Part shown: one piece after another, positions 8,449 through 15,852 of the stretch
Layout: the number at the start of each line of letters is the position of its first letter
Numbering within the stretch: the stretch's first letter is position 1
NCBI GenBank assembly: GCA_947492585.1
Contig: CANLND010000024.1
Location: 1 to 52,780 of the forward strand
Source: an uncultured Paracoccaceae bacterium
GTDB taxonomy: Bacteria; Pseudomonadota; Alphaproteobacteria; Rhodobacterales; Rhodobacteraceae
DNA: 52,780 bases
Reading direction: 5' to 3'
The notes under the pieces: model-generated
The model's database searches: none
What the model was told of the DNA's origin: nothing
What the model saw: only the letters and a program-made list of their open reading frames with translations
Translations under genes and position numbers: made by a program

Positions 8449-9117
8449 ATGGAATTTCAAAAAACACAAAATGCGCAATTGTTTGTATGGACGGACATCG
8501 ATCCAGCGCATGAAGGCGATTTCAACCTTTGGTATGATCAGGAACATATGGAAGAGCGCGTCGCGATTGAAGGCTTTAGCTGGGCACGTCGCTATCGCAA
8601 TCTGTCAGACACCGGCCGTCGGTATCTAGCGATTTATCGCACTGAAAGCATTCATACTTTTGGAACCGAAGCCTATGCACAGGCTTTCCGTCATCAAACC
8701 GATTGGTCCAACACCAATTTCGCTCGCATGACCAACACCAGCCGTCGTGTGATGCATGTCCCGTTACAAGGTGGATTTGGCTGCGGCGCGCGGGCGGCGT
8801 TGCTCACGCTTGAAGACACAGACACCGACCTTGAAACGATCGTCTCTCATCTGCGGGGTATCGATGGCGTTCTGGGATTTCATGTCATGATTCCAGATGA
8901 AATCCTATCGACACCGCTGCCATCTGAAGACCCGGAAAATCGCAAATTGGAAACTTCCATTTTGGTGGACGCAACCAATACGGCTGCTGCCCAAGCCGCA
9001 GGTGCGGCCCTTCTCGAACACCTCAATCTTGCCGAGGACCGTGCCTCTTACTTCGATCTTATGTGGGAACTGCGGTCTGAGGACTTGGACAACAAAGCAG
9101 CAAATCAAGCTGCGTAA
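8449..9117 (+). CDS. EthD-like / dimeric alpha-beta barrel protein
   Basis: The 222-residue protein looks like two ferredoxin-like halves. The first opens with FVWTDIDPAHEGDFNLWYDQEH, a pattern of proteins whose WY..EH motif sits in a dimeric alpha-beta barrel (EthD and relatives). The second half (about 105-210) again has alternating strands and helices, with a DGVLGFHVM segment. No membrane segment or signal peptide is present. EthD-like proteins are small oxygenase, isomerase or decarboxylase-type enzymes and accessory proteins; no specific function can be assigned. It has a GAGGATAA Shine-Dalgarno region and lies 22 nt upstream of a TRAP binding-protein gene, so it is probably a catabolic partner of that transporter. 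Confidence 0.65.
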   Translation: MEFQKTQNAQLFVWTDIDPAHEGDFNLWYDQEHMEERVAIEGFSWARRYRNLSDTGRRYLAIYRTESIHTFGTEAYAQAFRHQTDWSNTNFARMTNTSRRVMHVPLQGGFGCGARAALLTLEDTDTDLETIVSHLRGIDGVLGFHVMIPDEILSTPLPSEDPENRKLETSILVDATNTAAAQAAGAALLEHLNLAEDRASYFDLMWELRSEDLDNKAANQAA

Positions 9118-9139
9118 CGACCCCAACCTGGAGACTAAA

Positions 9140-10099
9140 ATGTTCAAAAACACTCTCTCATCCCTGGCGTTGACCTGCCTCGCTTTGCCCGCTTTTGCGA
9201 CTGAATGGACCATGTCAGCACACGCGCCAGACGGCAATTATCACACCCAGAACGCGGTGCAGTTTGCAGCAGATGTTGCACGCTTGTCTGACGGTGAGTT
9301 GACCATCAACGTTGTGTCCAACAGCGCCTTGTTGAAGCGTCCAGAACTGAAGCGTGGCGTTCAAAAGGGTATTGTTCCAATTGGCGAAGTCCTGATTTCT
9401 GCATTGGGCAACGAAGATGCGGCCTATTCTGCCGACGCTGTGCCTTTGCTGGCGACCACTTTTGAAGACGCATTGAAGCTTTGGGACGCCAGTAAGCCGA
9501 TCTACGACGAAAAACTCTCGGATGACGGTCTTGTTTCGTTGTATTCCGTGCCTTGGCCTCCACAGGGTATCTATATGAAAGACGAAGTCGCAAGCGCATC
9601 TGATTTCGACGGGGTGAAGTTCCGGGCCTACAACGCGTCGACTGCGCGACTGGCCGAGTTGCTTGATGCGATCCCAGCGACGATTGCCTCTAGCGAGATT
9701 TCTCAGGCGTTTTCGACGGGCGTCATCTCGGGCATGATTACGTCACCGACCACCGGTGTGGACAGTCAGGCGTGGGATTTTGTCAAAAACTATTATGACG
9801 TTAAGGCCTTTATCCCAAAGAACTTCGTTATTGTGAACCAGCGCGCATTGGACGAACTTTCTGCCAATTCGCGCGCGGCGTTGATGGAAGCGTCAGCACT
9901 TGCAGAAAAGCGCGGCTGGGACATGGCTGTTGCGGCAACTGCGGACGCGACAGAAACCCTATCTCGCAATGGCATGACGGTTGCTGCGACGCCGGCCGCA
10001 TTGGCTGAGGAGTTCAACGCCATCGGTGCCACCATGCTGGACGAGTGGAAGACAAGCGCGGGCACAGACGCGGAAACAATCGTCCAGGGCTTGGAATAA
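9140..10099 (+). CDS. TRAP transporter substrate-binding protein (DctP type)
   Basis: The 319-residue protein has a signal peptide (MFKNTLSSLALTCLALPAFA, cleaved before TEW) and the DctP fold. The key segment GVKFRAYNASTARLAELLDA carries the family's ligand-binding Arg, and ISQAFSTGVISGMITSP follows. I start it at 9140 because the signal peptide begins there behind GGAGACTAAA; an ATG far upstream in the same frame would run through the preceding gene. It belongs to the second TRAP operon of the window, whose ligand probably differs from that of the first because the two binding proteins are clearly divergent. Confidence 0.92.
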   Translation: MFKNTLSSLALTCLALPAFATEWTMSAHAPDGNYHTQNAVQFAADVARLSDGELTINVVSNSALLKRPELKRGVQKGIVPIGEVLISALGNEDAAYSADAVPLLATTFEDALKLWDASKPIYDEKLSDDGLVSLYSVPWPPQGIYMKDEVASASDFDGVKFRAYNASTARLAELLDAIPATIASSEISQAFSTGVISGMITSPTTGVDSQAWDFVKNYYDVKAFIPKNFVIVNQRALDELSANSRAALMEASALAEKRGWDMAVAATADATETLSRNGMTVAATPAALAEEFNAIGATMLDEWKTSAGTDAETIVQGLE

Positions 10100-10108
10100 T
10101 TCAACAGG

Positions 10109-10140
10109 AACAGGGTGCGCAATGCGCACCCTGTTTGCAT
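10109..10140 (+). terminator. Strong intra-operon hairpin between dctP and dctQ
   Basis: CAGGGTGCGC (10111-10120) pairs perfectly with GCGCACCCTG (10124-10133) around an AAT loop, and an AA/TT extension brings the stem to 12 bp. It is followed by TTTGCATTT. It sits 11 nt after the binding-protein stop and ends about 12 nt before the small-permease start. Such a hairpin can protect the 3' end of the binding-protein mRNA or partly terminate transcription, giving more binding protein than permease. Confidence 0.6.
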
Positions 10141-10151
10141 TTGGGGGTCAC

Positions 10152-10661
10152 ATGTCGATCACGACATTCATCTATAAACTATCCGGCTATTTTTCAGCGG
10201 CGTTTCTCGCAGGCATCGGCGTGCTCATTCTGGCGCAGATCGTCGCGCGTTTGCTTGGGACACAAATTCCATCTGCCGATGATTTTGCCGCGTGGAGCAT
10301 GGCCGCAGCAGTGTTTTTGGCATTGCCTCAGACCTTCTTAAGTGGTGGCCACATTCGTGTGACGCTGCTGTTTGGCTCCGTACCAGATCGTCTGCGTAGG
10401 CTCATGGATGTATTTGCGACGGTGGTGGCCATTGCAACTCTGTCGTGGAGCACCTGGTATGGCGCTGAATATGCATATGAATCCTATGTGTATCACGACG
10501 TGTCGCAGGGGATCATCGCGGTTCCGCTGTGGATCCCGCAAATCTCGATGGTTTTGGGTCTGCTGTTGATGACCGTGGCGCTGACAGAGCGCCTGTTCTC
10601 AGTGCTGTGCGGCAAAGACATCATGATCAATCCTGACGAAGATCTCGTCGGGCAAGAATAA
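10152..10661 (+). CDS. TRAP transporter small permease (DctQ type)
   Basis: From the ATG at 10152, preceded by GGGGGT, the product is 169 residues with four membrane helices, the standard DctQ layout. Conserved features are QIVARLLGTQIPSADDFAAW (about 29-48) and GGHIRVTLL (near 64-72). A longer frame begins upstream inside the binding-protein gene and is not credible. It is the middle gene of the P-Q-M set, with the large permease 11 nt downstream. Confidence 0.9.
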   Translation: MSITTFIYKLSGYFSAAFLAGIGVLILAQIVARLLGTQIPSADDFAAWSMAAAVFLALPQTFLSGGHIRVTLLFGSVPDRLRRLMDVFATVVAIATLSWSTWYGAEYAYESYVYHDVSQGIIAVPLWIPQISMVLGLLLMTVALTERLFSVLCGKDIMINPDEDLVGQE

Positions 10662-10672
10662 GAGCGTACATT

Positions 10673-11971
10673 ATGGAAAATTTGCTCCAGGCGATCACCG
10701 TCATCGCTGTCCTTTTTGGCCTGCTTGGCATGGGGGTCTGGGTGGGTGTCACTTTGATCATCTGTGGGTTTGTGGTCATCACGTTTTTCACCTCGACCGC
10801 CAGCGGCCCGATCTTTGCGACTGTTGCCTGGGGGTCGACCGCCAGTTGGACGCTCACGGCCCTTCCGTTGTTTATCTGGATGGGGGAAATCCTGTATCGA
10901 ACAAGCCTTGCAAAAGACATGTTCAAAGGCCTGAGCCCCTGGGTGCAAAACCTGCCCGGCCGATTGGTGCATGTGAACGTGGTTGGCTGCGGGATCTTCG
11001 CGGCCGTCAGCGGGTCGTCGGCAGCAACCACGGCGACGATTGGCCGAATTTCGCTGCCTGAACTCAAAAAACGCGGGTACGATGAAAAGCTTGCGATTGG
11101 GACGTTGGCAGGATCGGGCACCTTGGGGCTCTTGATCCCACCGTCGATCATCATGATCGTCTATGGAGTCGCTGCGCAGGTGTCCATCAACCGGTTGTTT
11201 GTCGCCGGTGTTATTCCCGGCATATTACTGATGGCCCTGTTTTCAGGCTATATCATGCTTTGGTCGATGAAAAACAAAACCAAAGTGCCGGCGGAAACCG
11301 AAACCCTGTCCCTTTGGGGGAAAGTTCAGCGCCTCAGATTGTTGATCCCGGTTGTAGCGTTAATTTTCGCCGTGATCGGTTCCATCTACACAGGGGTTGC
11401 AACCGCAACCGAAGCGGCGGCTTTGGGGGTTGTCGGGTCTTTGGTCATCGCTGCTTTTGCTGGCTCGCTCACGACCAAGAGCTTTTTCGACAGCTTACAA
11501 GGCGCCGCTCGGTCGACCTGCATGATCGCGTTCATCCTGTTGGGGGCGGCGTTTTTGACAAATGCAATGACCTTCTCTGGGTTGCCCGCAGATCTGTCAG
11601 CATGGATCGTCGGCCTCGACCTGAACCACTTTAGCTTGATCGCCGTGCTGACGGTTTTCTTCATCCTGATGGGCTGCATTTTGGACGGTATTTCGATTGT
11701 GGTCCTGACGACTTCGGTCATCCTGCCCGCGGTGAAAGCCGTCGGAATAGACCCGCTGTGGTTCGGCATCTATCTGGTCTTTGTCGTCGAAATGGCACAG
11801 ATTACACCACCGCTTGGCTTTAATCTGTTTGTGATCCAGGGGCTTACTGGAAAGAATATTCTGGAAATTTCCAAAATGGTTCTGCCCTTTTTTATCCTTA
11901 TGCTTTTGGCAACCGCGATCATTACTGTGTTTCCGTCGCTGGTGACATGGCTGGTCTTTGTAGGTAAATAA
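10673..11971 (+). CDS. TRAP transporter large permease (DctM type)
   Basis: The 432-residue multi-helix membrane protein carries DctM landmarks: SGSSAATTATIGRI (about 123-136), GSGTLGLLIPPSIIMIVYG (about 146-164), TATEAAALG (near 245) and EMAQITPPLGFNLFV near the C-terminus. It completes the second TRAP transporter. Its stop is followed 2 nt later by the start of the NHL-repeat gene, so the two are translationally close and co-transcribed. Confidence 0.95.
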   Translation: MENLLQAITVIAVLFGLLGMGVWVGVTLIICGFVVITFFTSTASGPIFATVAWGSTASWTLTALPLFIWMGEILYRTSLAKDMFKGLSPWVQNLPGRLVHVNVVGCGIFAAVSGSSAATTATIGRISLPELKKRGYDEKLAIGTLAGSGTLGLLIPPSIIMIVYGVAAQVSINRLFVAGVIPGILLMALFSGYIMLWSMKNKTKVPAETETLSLWGKVQRLRLLIPVVALIFAVIGSIYTGVATATEAAALGVVGSLVIAAFAGSLTTKSFFDSLQGAARSTCMIAFILLGAAFLTNAMTFSGLPADLSAWIVGLDLNHFSLIAVLTVFFILMGCILDGISIVVLTTSVILPAVKAVGIDPLWFGIYLVFVVEMAQITPPLGFNLFVIQGLTGKNILEISKMVLPFFILMLLATAIITVFPSLVTWLVFVGK

Positions 11972-11973
11972 TC

Positions 11974-12828
11974 ATGCCCCACGCCTCTGCTCCGTTGATC
12001 TGTCTGGGGGAGACACTCTTTGCGGCCCACGAAGTTTCCTGCCCGCAAATATTGCCACAGGCGGTCACCGATCTGTCAGACGTGGCGGTGCTTGGCGAAA
12101 AAATCATTGTGCTGCGACGGTCTACGCCGCAGCTCGTCTGCTTTGATCTGGAGGGCAGGTATGAAAGCAGCTGTTCACTTCCGATGGTGGTTTTGGGGCA
12201 CGGGCTGCGCAGCTTGCCCGGAAACCGCTTGGCGTTGACTGATCTGGATGGTCATAAGGTCTTGATTTTAGACGCATCACTTTCAGTGATTTTGACACTT
12301 TCCCCGGATGGTCTGCCGCGCCATCTAAGTCCCTTCAATCATCCAACCGACTGCACCCAATCAAACGATGGAGTCTTCTACGTTGCTGATGGTTACGGAA
12401 ACAGTCGCGTACATATGTTTGATGATGAGGGACGACATTTAGACAGTTTCGGAGACGCAGGCAGCGGCCCGGGCCAGTTCTCGACCCCGCATTCTGTTCT
12501 CATAGATCACCAAAACAGGGTCTGCGTTGCAGATCGCGAAAACAACCGAGTGCAACGATTTGATCTGGGCGGGCGGTTTCTCGACGAAATTGGAGGGCTG
12601 TATAAACCAATGGCGTTGGGTTTGCGCGCTGATGGAGCATTGCTTGTCACCGATCAAACCCCGCGTCTGTCGGTGTATTCCCCCGACCGAGACTTACTTG
12701 GCCGCTGCCGAACATTTGGCACCTACGGTCACGGGATTGCGCATTTGGCGAACGCCGACATCGTGTTGAGCGAAATGTTGCCGCCTAGATTGCGAATTCT
12801 CAAAGCCCTAAGCCACCAAAGCGAATAG
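11974..12828 (+). CDS. NHL-repeat beta-propeller protein
   Basis: The 284-residue protein contains repeated NHL-type blades. The clearest are around FYVADGYGNSRVHMFD (130-145) and CVADRENNRVQRFD (181-194), each with a G-x-FS/P linker such as GSGPGQFSTPHSV. This arrangement is shared with peptidyl-alpha-hydroxyglycine alpha-amidating lyase-like and other NHL proteins. I see no signal peptide, so it is probably cytoplasmic, though the first 20 residues are moderately hydrophobic. It is the last gene of the second TRAP operon and may be a lyase, lactonase or sugar-acid-type enzyme for the imported compound. The specific reaction is unknown. Confidence 0.75.
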   Translation: MPHASAPLICLGETLFAAHEVSCPQILPQAVTDLSDVAVLGEKIIVLRRSTPQLVCFDLEGRYESSCSLPMVVLGHGLRSLPGNRLALTDLDGHKVLILDASLSVILTLSPDGLPRHLSPFNHPTDCTQSNDGVFYVADGYGNSRVHMFDDEGRHLDSFGDAGSGPGQFSTPHSVLIDHQNRVCVADRENNRVQRFDLGGRFLDEIGGLYKPMALGLRADGALLVTDQTPRLSVYSPDRDLLGRCRTFGTYGHGIAHLANADIVLSEMLPPRLRILKALSHQSE

Positions 12829-12870
12829 TCTCTTCGATGATGCAAGGGGCACGACGTGATCGCCTTCGAC

Positions 12871-12894
12871 CCAATTCAGGCCCGCCTGAATTGG
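12871..12894. terminator. Bidirectional hairpin between convergent genes
   Basis: A perfect 10-bp inverted repeat (CCAATTCAGG at 12871-12880 and CCTGAATTGG at 12885-12894, loop CCCG) sits between the convergent NHL gene (ends 12828) and the triple-CheW gene (ends 12899). It lacks a long T-run on either strand, but position and stem strength suit a transcription stop shared by both operons. Confidence 0.5.
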
Positions 12895-12898
12895 TGCT

Positions 12899-14488
12899 TC
12901 AGGTGTGTTCCGCGGCTTTCACGCAGCGATTTACCAGAGCCTTTACATCAAGGATTAAGACCGAAGAGATACCTCCACCCGTCGAATTGTGTCGGAGGCA
13001 GCCGATGACATCTTCGGCGACGTTGCGGGCGGTGTCGCGCTGGTCCATGCCTTTCAATTCGGCAACACTGTTTTCCGTGGTCATGATGATTTCGTCTACC
13101 GAGTCGACCAAGATCCCAAATTTCTGATCTTCATGCCGAAAGATCACCACCTTTTGTCCCTCTCCTGTTGCCGGGGATAGGCCGTACAACAGACGGGGAT
13201 TGACGAGCGTGATCAACTCGTCCCGTAGATTGATGATGCCTTCCACAAAGTCTAGTGAAAATGGCGGTTCCAACAGTTCGCTTGGCCGATCGATCACTTC
13301 GCTGACATGGGCGGTATCAAGCGCAAATTTCCTTTCGAAGGTAAACTGAATAAAGGTCCGCCGCGCGCTCCCGCTGACTTTTTTGGCATCTTTTTTGTCA
13401 GCTGTTTTCGCCGGATAGACTTCCTGACAGGACTTTGCCGTCGCCAGAAATTCAGGTTCGTTCATGAGCTTGTTTTGATCCAGCATCATGACGATTTTGT
13501 TGTCGTCATCGATAAGGCACCCATTGACAAAATCTCCCCGTGGCAGCGCGAGCTTTGCAAACGGCAGTACTTCGTCTTCGAAGTAAGGGAGGATGCTGTC
13601 GATCGAATAGACCATCAACCCAATAGGGCCATAGGATGTTTCGATCACCAGCATACGGCGGTCTTTGGGGCTGATTTTTTCCAGGTCAAGCTTGGCGTCA
13701 TCCCCCATAAAACCGCGAAAATCGATCACCGGCAAAATGACGCCCCGCAGATTACTGGTGCCCAGAACGTCACCATGCGCAAACAGCGTGCGATCCACCT
13801 GTGGCATCTCCCGGACTTCCTTGACGTAGCGTAGGTCAATCGCACAGGACGTATGGCCGGTTTGAAAGGAAATGCAGTTGCGCCGTTTACCACGGGCCGC
13901 CTTCGTCACATTGGTTTGTTGACTGCTGCGGGCACGGGGCAACTTTTCGAGGCTCAAAATCTCATAAGGGTCAAGCGTTTGCACCAGACGTTCGCCATCT
14001 TCGAATTTCAATACTCCCTCAATGACGATGTCTTTGATCCCGCGATTGTTGGGCTGAAATTCAACGCGTGCCGCATGGTGTTCGTTCAACACCTCCCCGG
14101 TTTTGTCGAACATCAGGCCGATGCAATGTTCCCCGTGTTCAATAATGGCCACTTTGCGCGTTTGTGGGTTCTTCATCTCGGGATATTCTAACAATCGGCG
14201 TAGATCGACGATTGGGATAATCATGCCGCGCAGATTGAACAGGCCCAACATATAAGGAGGGGACAGGGGAACAGCGGAGATCTCTCTGGGTTCATTCACG
14301 ACCTCTTTTACGGCCGAAACAGGGATCGCAAATTCACTCTGGTCTATCATGAAGGAGCCGTAGATTTCAGCCTTGTCTCGCCCACTGCTGTTCTGTGTGG
14401 GTTGGTCGATCTCCCCGTCCAAAATTGGGGGGAGAGCAGGGCGGTTGGCTGCGGCTGTCTCTGACATTTGTGAGGGGTCTAAGGTCAT
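12899..14488 (-). CDS. Three-domain CheW fusion protein
   Basis: The 529-residue cytoplasmic protein consists of three CheW-like SH3-type domains in tandem: about 42-185, 203-345 and 377-522. The signature loop is NLRGMIIPIVDL in domain 1 (85-96), NLRGVILPVIDF in domain 2 (247-258) and the divergent NLRDELITLVNP in domain 3 (420-431). CheW couples receptors to the kinase CheA; a three-in-one adaptor could bridge several receptors or form an array node. It overlaps cheD by 4 nt and is the last gene of a receptor-CheR-CheD-CheW3 operon. No kinase gene is present, so it must use a CheA encoded elsewhere or serve a non-flagellar role. Confidence 0.92.
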   Translation of the reverse strand: MTLDPSQMSETAAANRPALPPILDGEIDQPTQNSSGRDKAEIYGSFMIDQSEFAIPVSAVKEVVNEPREISAVPLSPPYMLGLFNLRGMIIPIVDLRRLLEYPEMKNPQTRKVAIIEHGEHCIGLMFDKTGEVLNEHHAARVEFQPNNRGIKDIVIEGVLKFEDGERLVQTLDPYEILSLEKLPRARSSQQTNVTKAARGKRRNCISFQTGHTSCAIDLRYVKEVREMPQVDRTLFAHGDVLGTSNLRGVILPVIDFRGFMGDDAKLDLEKISPKDRRMLVIETSYGPIGLMVYSIDSILPYFEDEVLPFAKLALPRGDFVNGCLIDDDNKIVMMLDQNKLMNEPEFLATAKSCQEVYPAKTADKKDAKKVSGSARRTFIQFTFERKFALDTAHVSEVIDRPSELLEPPFSLDFVEGIINLRDELITLVNPRLLYGLSPATGEGQKVVIFRHEDQKFGILVDSVDEIIMTTENSVAELKGMDQRDTARNVAEDVIGCLRHNSTGGGISSVLILDVKALVNRCVKAAEHT

Positions 14489-14970
14489 GATGATGTTCCC
14501 AAGCGCGGTATGGCGACAACAGAAAAGTCGCCAGTGGTGCAGTTGATAGTAACCTGTCGGCCCAGCAGGCCGCCCACATCCTGATGAATGTTGCGCAGCC
14601 CAAGTTCCCGGAGGGCGCTATAGGCGAAACGGGCGTTGATACTTCCGACCAATCGTTCAGGTGCGGTGCCTTCCGGCATGGTCATATTTGCGCCGCCGAC
14701 AACTATGGCTTGAAGTCTTCGCAGGTCTTTTTGAGGGATGTCCATTAGTGTCTGAAGTGACCGCAGCGCCTGGTCGACGTGCCGACCACTGATTTCATCC
14801 GTTGTTGTTTTGGACTTGGACAGCAGGCAATGTGCCAGACCGTAGACCCCAGTTTTTGGGGACAGCAGGCCTAGCCCGATGCACGACCCCAAAATAGCGT
14901 TCAGAGTTTGCCCCGCGTGGCCAATTTTGACCTGCCCGATCTGCACGTGAATTTTCTCTGCAACAGTCAC
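14485..14970 (-). CDS. cheD: Chemoreceptor glutamine deamidase CheD
   Basis: The 161-residue protein carries the CheD catalytic layout. The nucleophilic Cys30 lies in LGSCIGLGL, the His in YGLAHCLLS (about 44-52), and VVGGANM follows. CheD deamidates Gln residues of chemoreceptors to Glu, adjusting their methylation sites. Length and motifs are normal. It lies 2 nt downstream of cheR and overlaps the CheW-fusion gene, a tight cassette for adapting the adjacent PAS receptor. Confidence 0.95.
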   Translation of the reverse strand: MTVAEKIHVQIGQVKIGHAGQTLNAILGSCIGLGLLSPKTGVYGLAHCLLSKSKTTTDEISGRHVDQALRSLQTLMDIPQKDLRRLQAIVVGGANMTMPEGTAPERLVGSINARFAYSALRELGLRNIHQDVGGLLGRQVTINCTTGDFSVVAIPRLGTSS

Positions 14971-14972
14971 GT

Positions 14973-15821
14973 TTATTTCCCGCCGCCGCGTGATGTTGGA
15001 CGATAGATGATCGGAGCCACCTGGTCGAAACCGGTATTCAGGTTTTTTAGCGTTTCACTTTCACCGATAAACAAGACGCCGTCAGGTTTTATCTGATCGC
15101 GGACATGGCGCAAGATTTTCTCTTGGTCCTCGTCGGTGAAATAGATCAGCACGTTGCGCAGGAAAACAACATCAAACGGGCTGGTGCCTTTTAGTCTTTT
15201 CAGCAGATTGTGAAGTTTGAATTTGAGCCGCGTTTTGATGTCTGGTTGAACCTGAAATCCGTCACTGTCATTTCCAACCATATGTTTGGCAAACAGATCA
15301 GGTTTTTCTGATCTGAAACGGGCAATGGAGCGGCCCTTGTACAGGCCCTGTTGGGCGATATCCAACACCCGAGAGGACACGTCGGTGCCCTGCACGGTGT
15401 AGTCAAACCCGTTGCGGGTTTGGCGTTCTTGTTCTAGCAAAACACCAATCGTATGCGCCTCTTCACCGGTTGATGCCGCCGCCGACCAGACCCGAAGGGT
15501 CTGGCCTTGGTTGTTGGCGTGATACTCAGGCAAGAACACATCCTGAAAATAATCCCACACCCGCGGTGTCCGGTAAAAATAGGTCTCATTGGTTGTGACC
15601 CGGTTGGTCAGCTCCTGCATTTCGTCAGGATCGCTGGACAGCCGATCGATGTAGTTTGAAAAGCTTGAAGCCCCCACATCGTGCACCCGTCGGCGTAAGC
15701 GGCTGAACAGCATAGATTTTCGGGTTTCGCCAATGGTGATCCCAGTGTGTTTATGAACGATAGCACGCAGTTTTTCGAAATCGCTGTCGCTCATGCTGAG
15801 GTCGGATACGTTCTTGTTCAT
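14973..15821 (-). CDS. cheR: Chemotaxis protein methyltransferase CheR
   Basis: The 282-residue enzyme methylates receptor glutamates using S-adenosylmethionine. The N-terminal helical domain (about 12-75) is followed by NRVTTNETYFYR (88-99). The SAM-binding motif is RVWSAAASTGEEAH (about 124-137), where most family members have SAACSTGEE, and VVFLRNVLIYF (near 219-229) is the second cofactor motif. It lies between the PAS receptor gene and cheD on the same strand, with about 30 nt to the receptor gene. The receptor C-terminus lacks the NWETF-type pentapeptide that docks CheR in enterobacteria. Confidence 0.96.
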   Translation of the reverse strand: MNKNVSDLSMSDSDFEKLRAIVHKHTGITIGETRKSMLFSRLRRRVHDVGASSFSNYIDRLSSDPDEMQELTNRVTTNETYFYRTPRVWDYFQDVFLPEYHANNQGQTLRVWSAAASTGEEAHTIGVLLEQERQTRNGFDYTVQGTDVSSRVLDIAQQGLYKGRSIARFRSEKPDLFAKHMVGNDSDGFQVQPDIKTRLKFKLHNLLKRLKGTSPFDVVFLRNVLIYFTDEDQEKILRHVRDQIKPDGVLFIGESETLKNLNTGFDQVAPIIYRPTSRGGGK

Positions 15822-15852
15822 GGCAAAGCCCTCCTTGCATTATTGTGACGGT

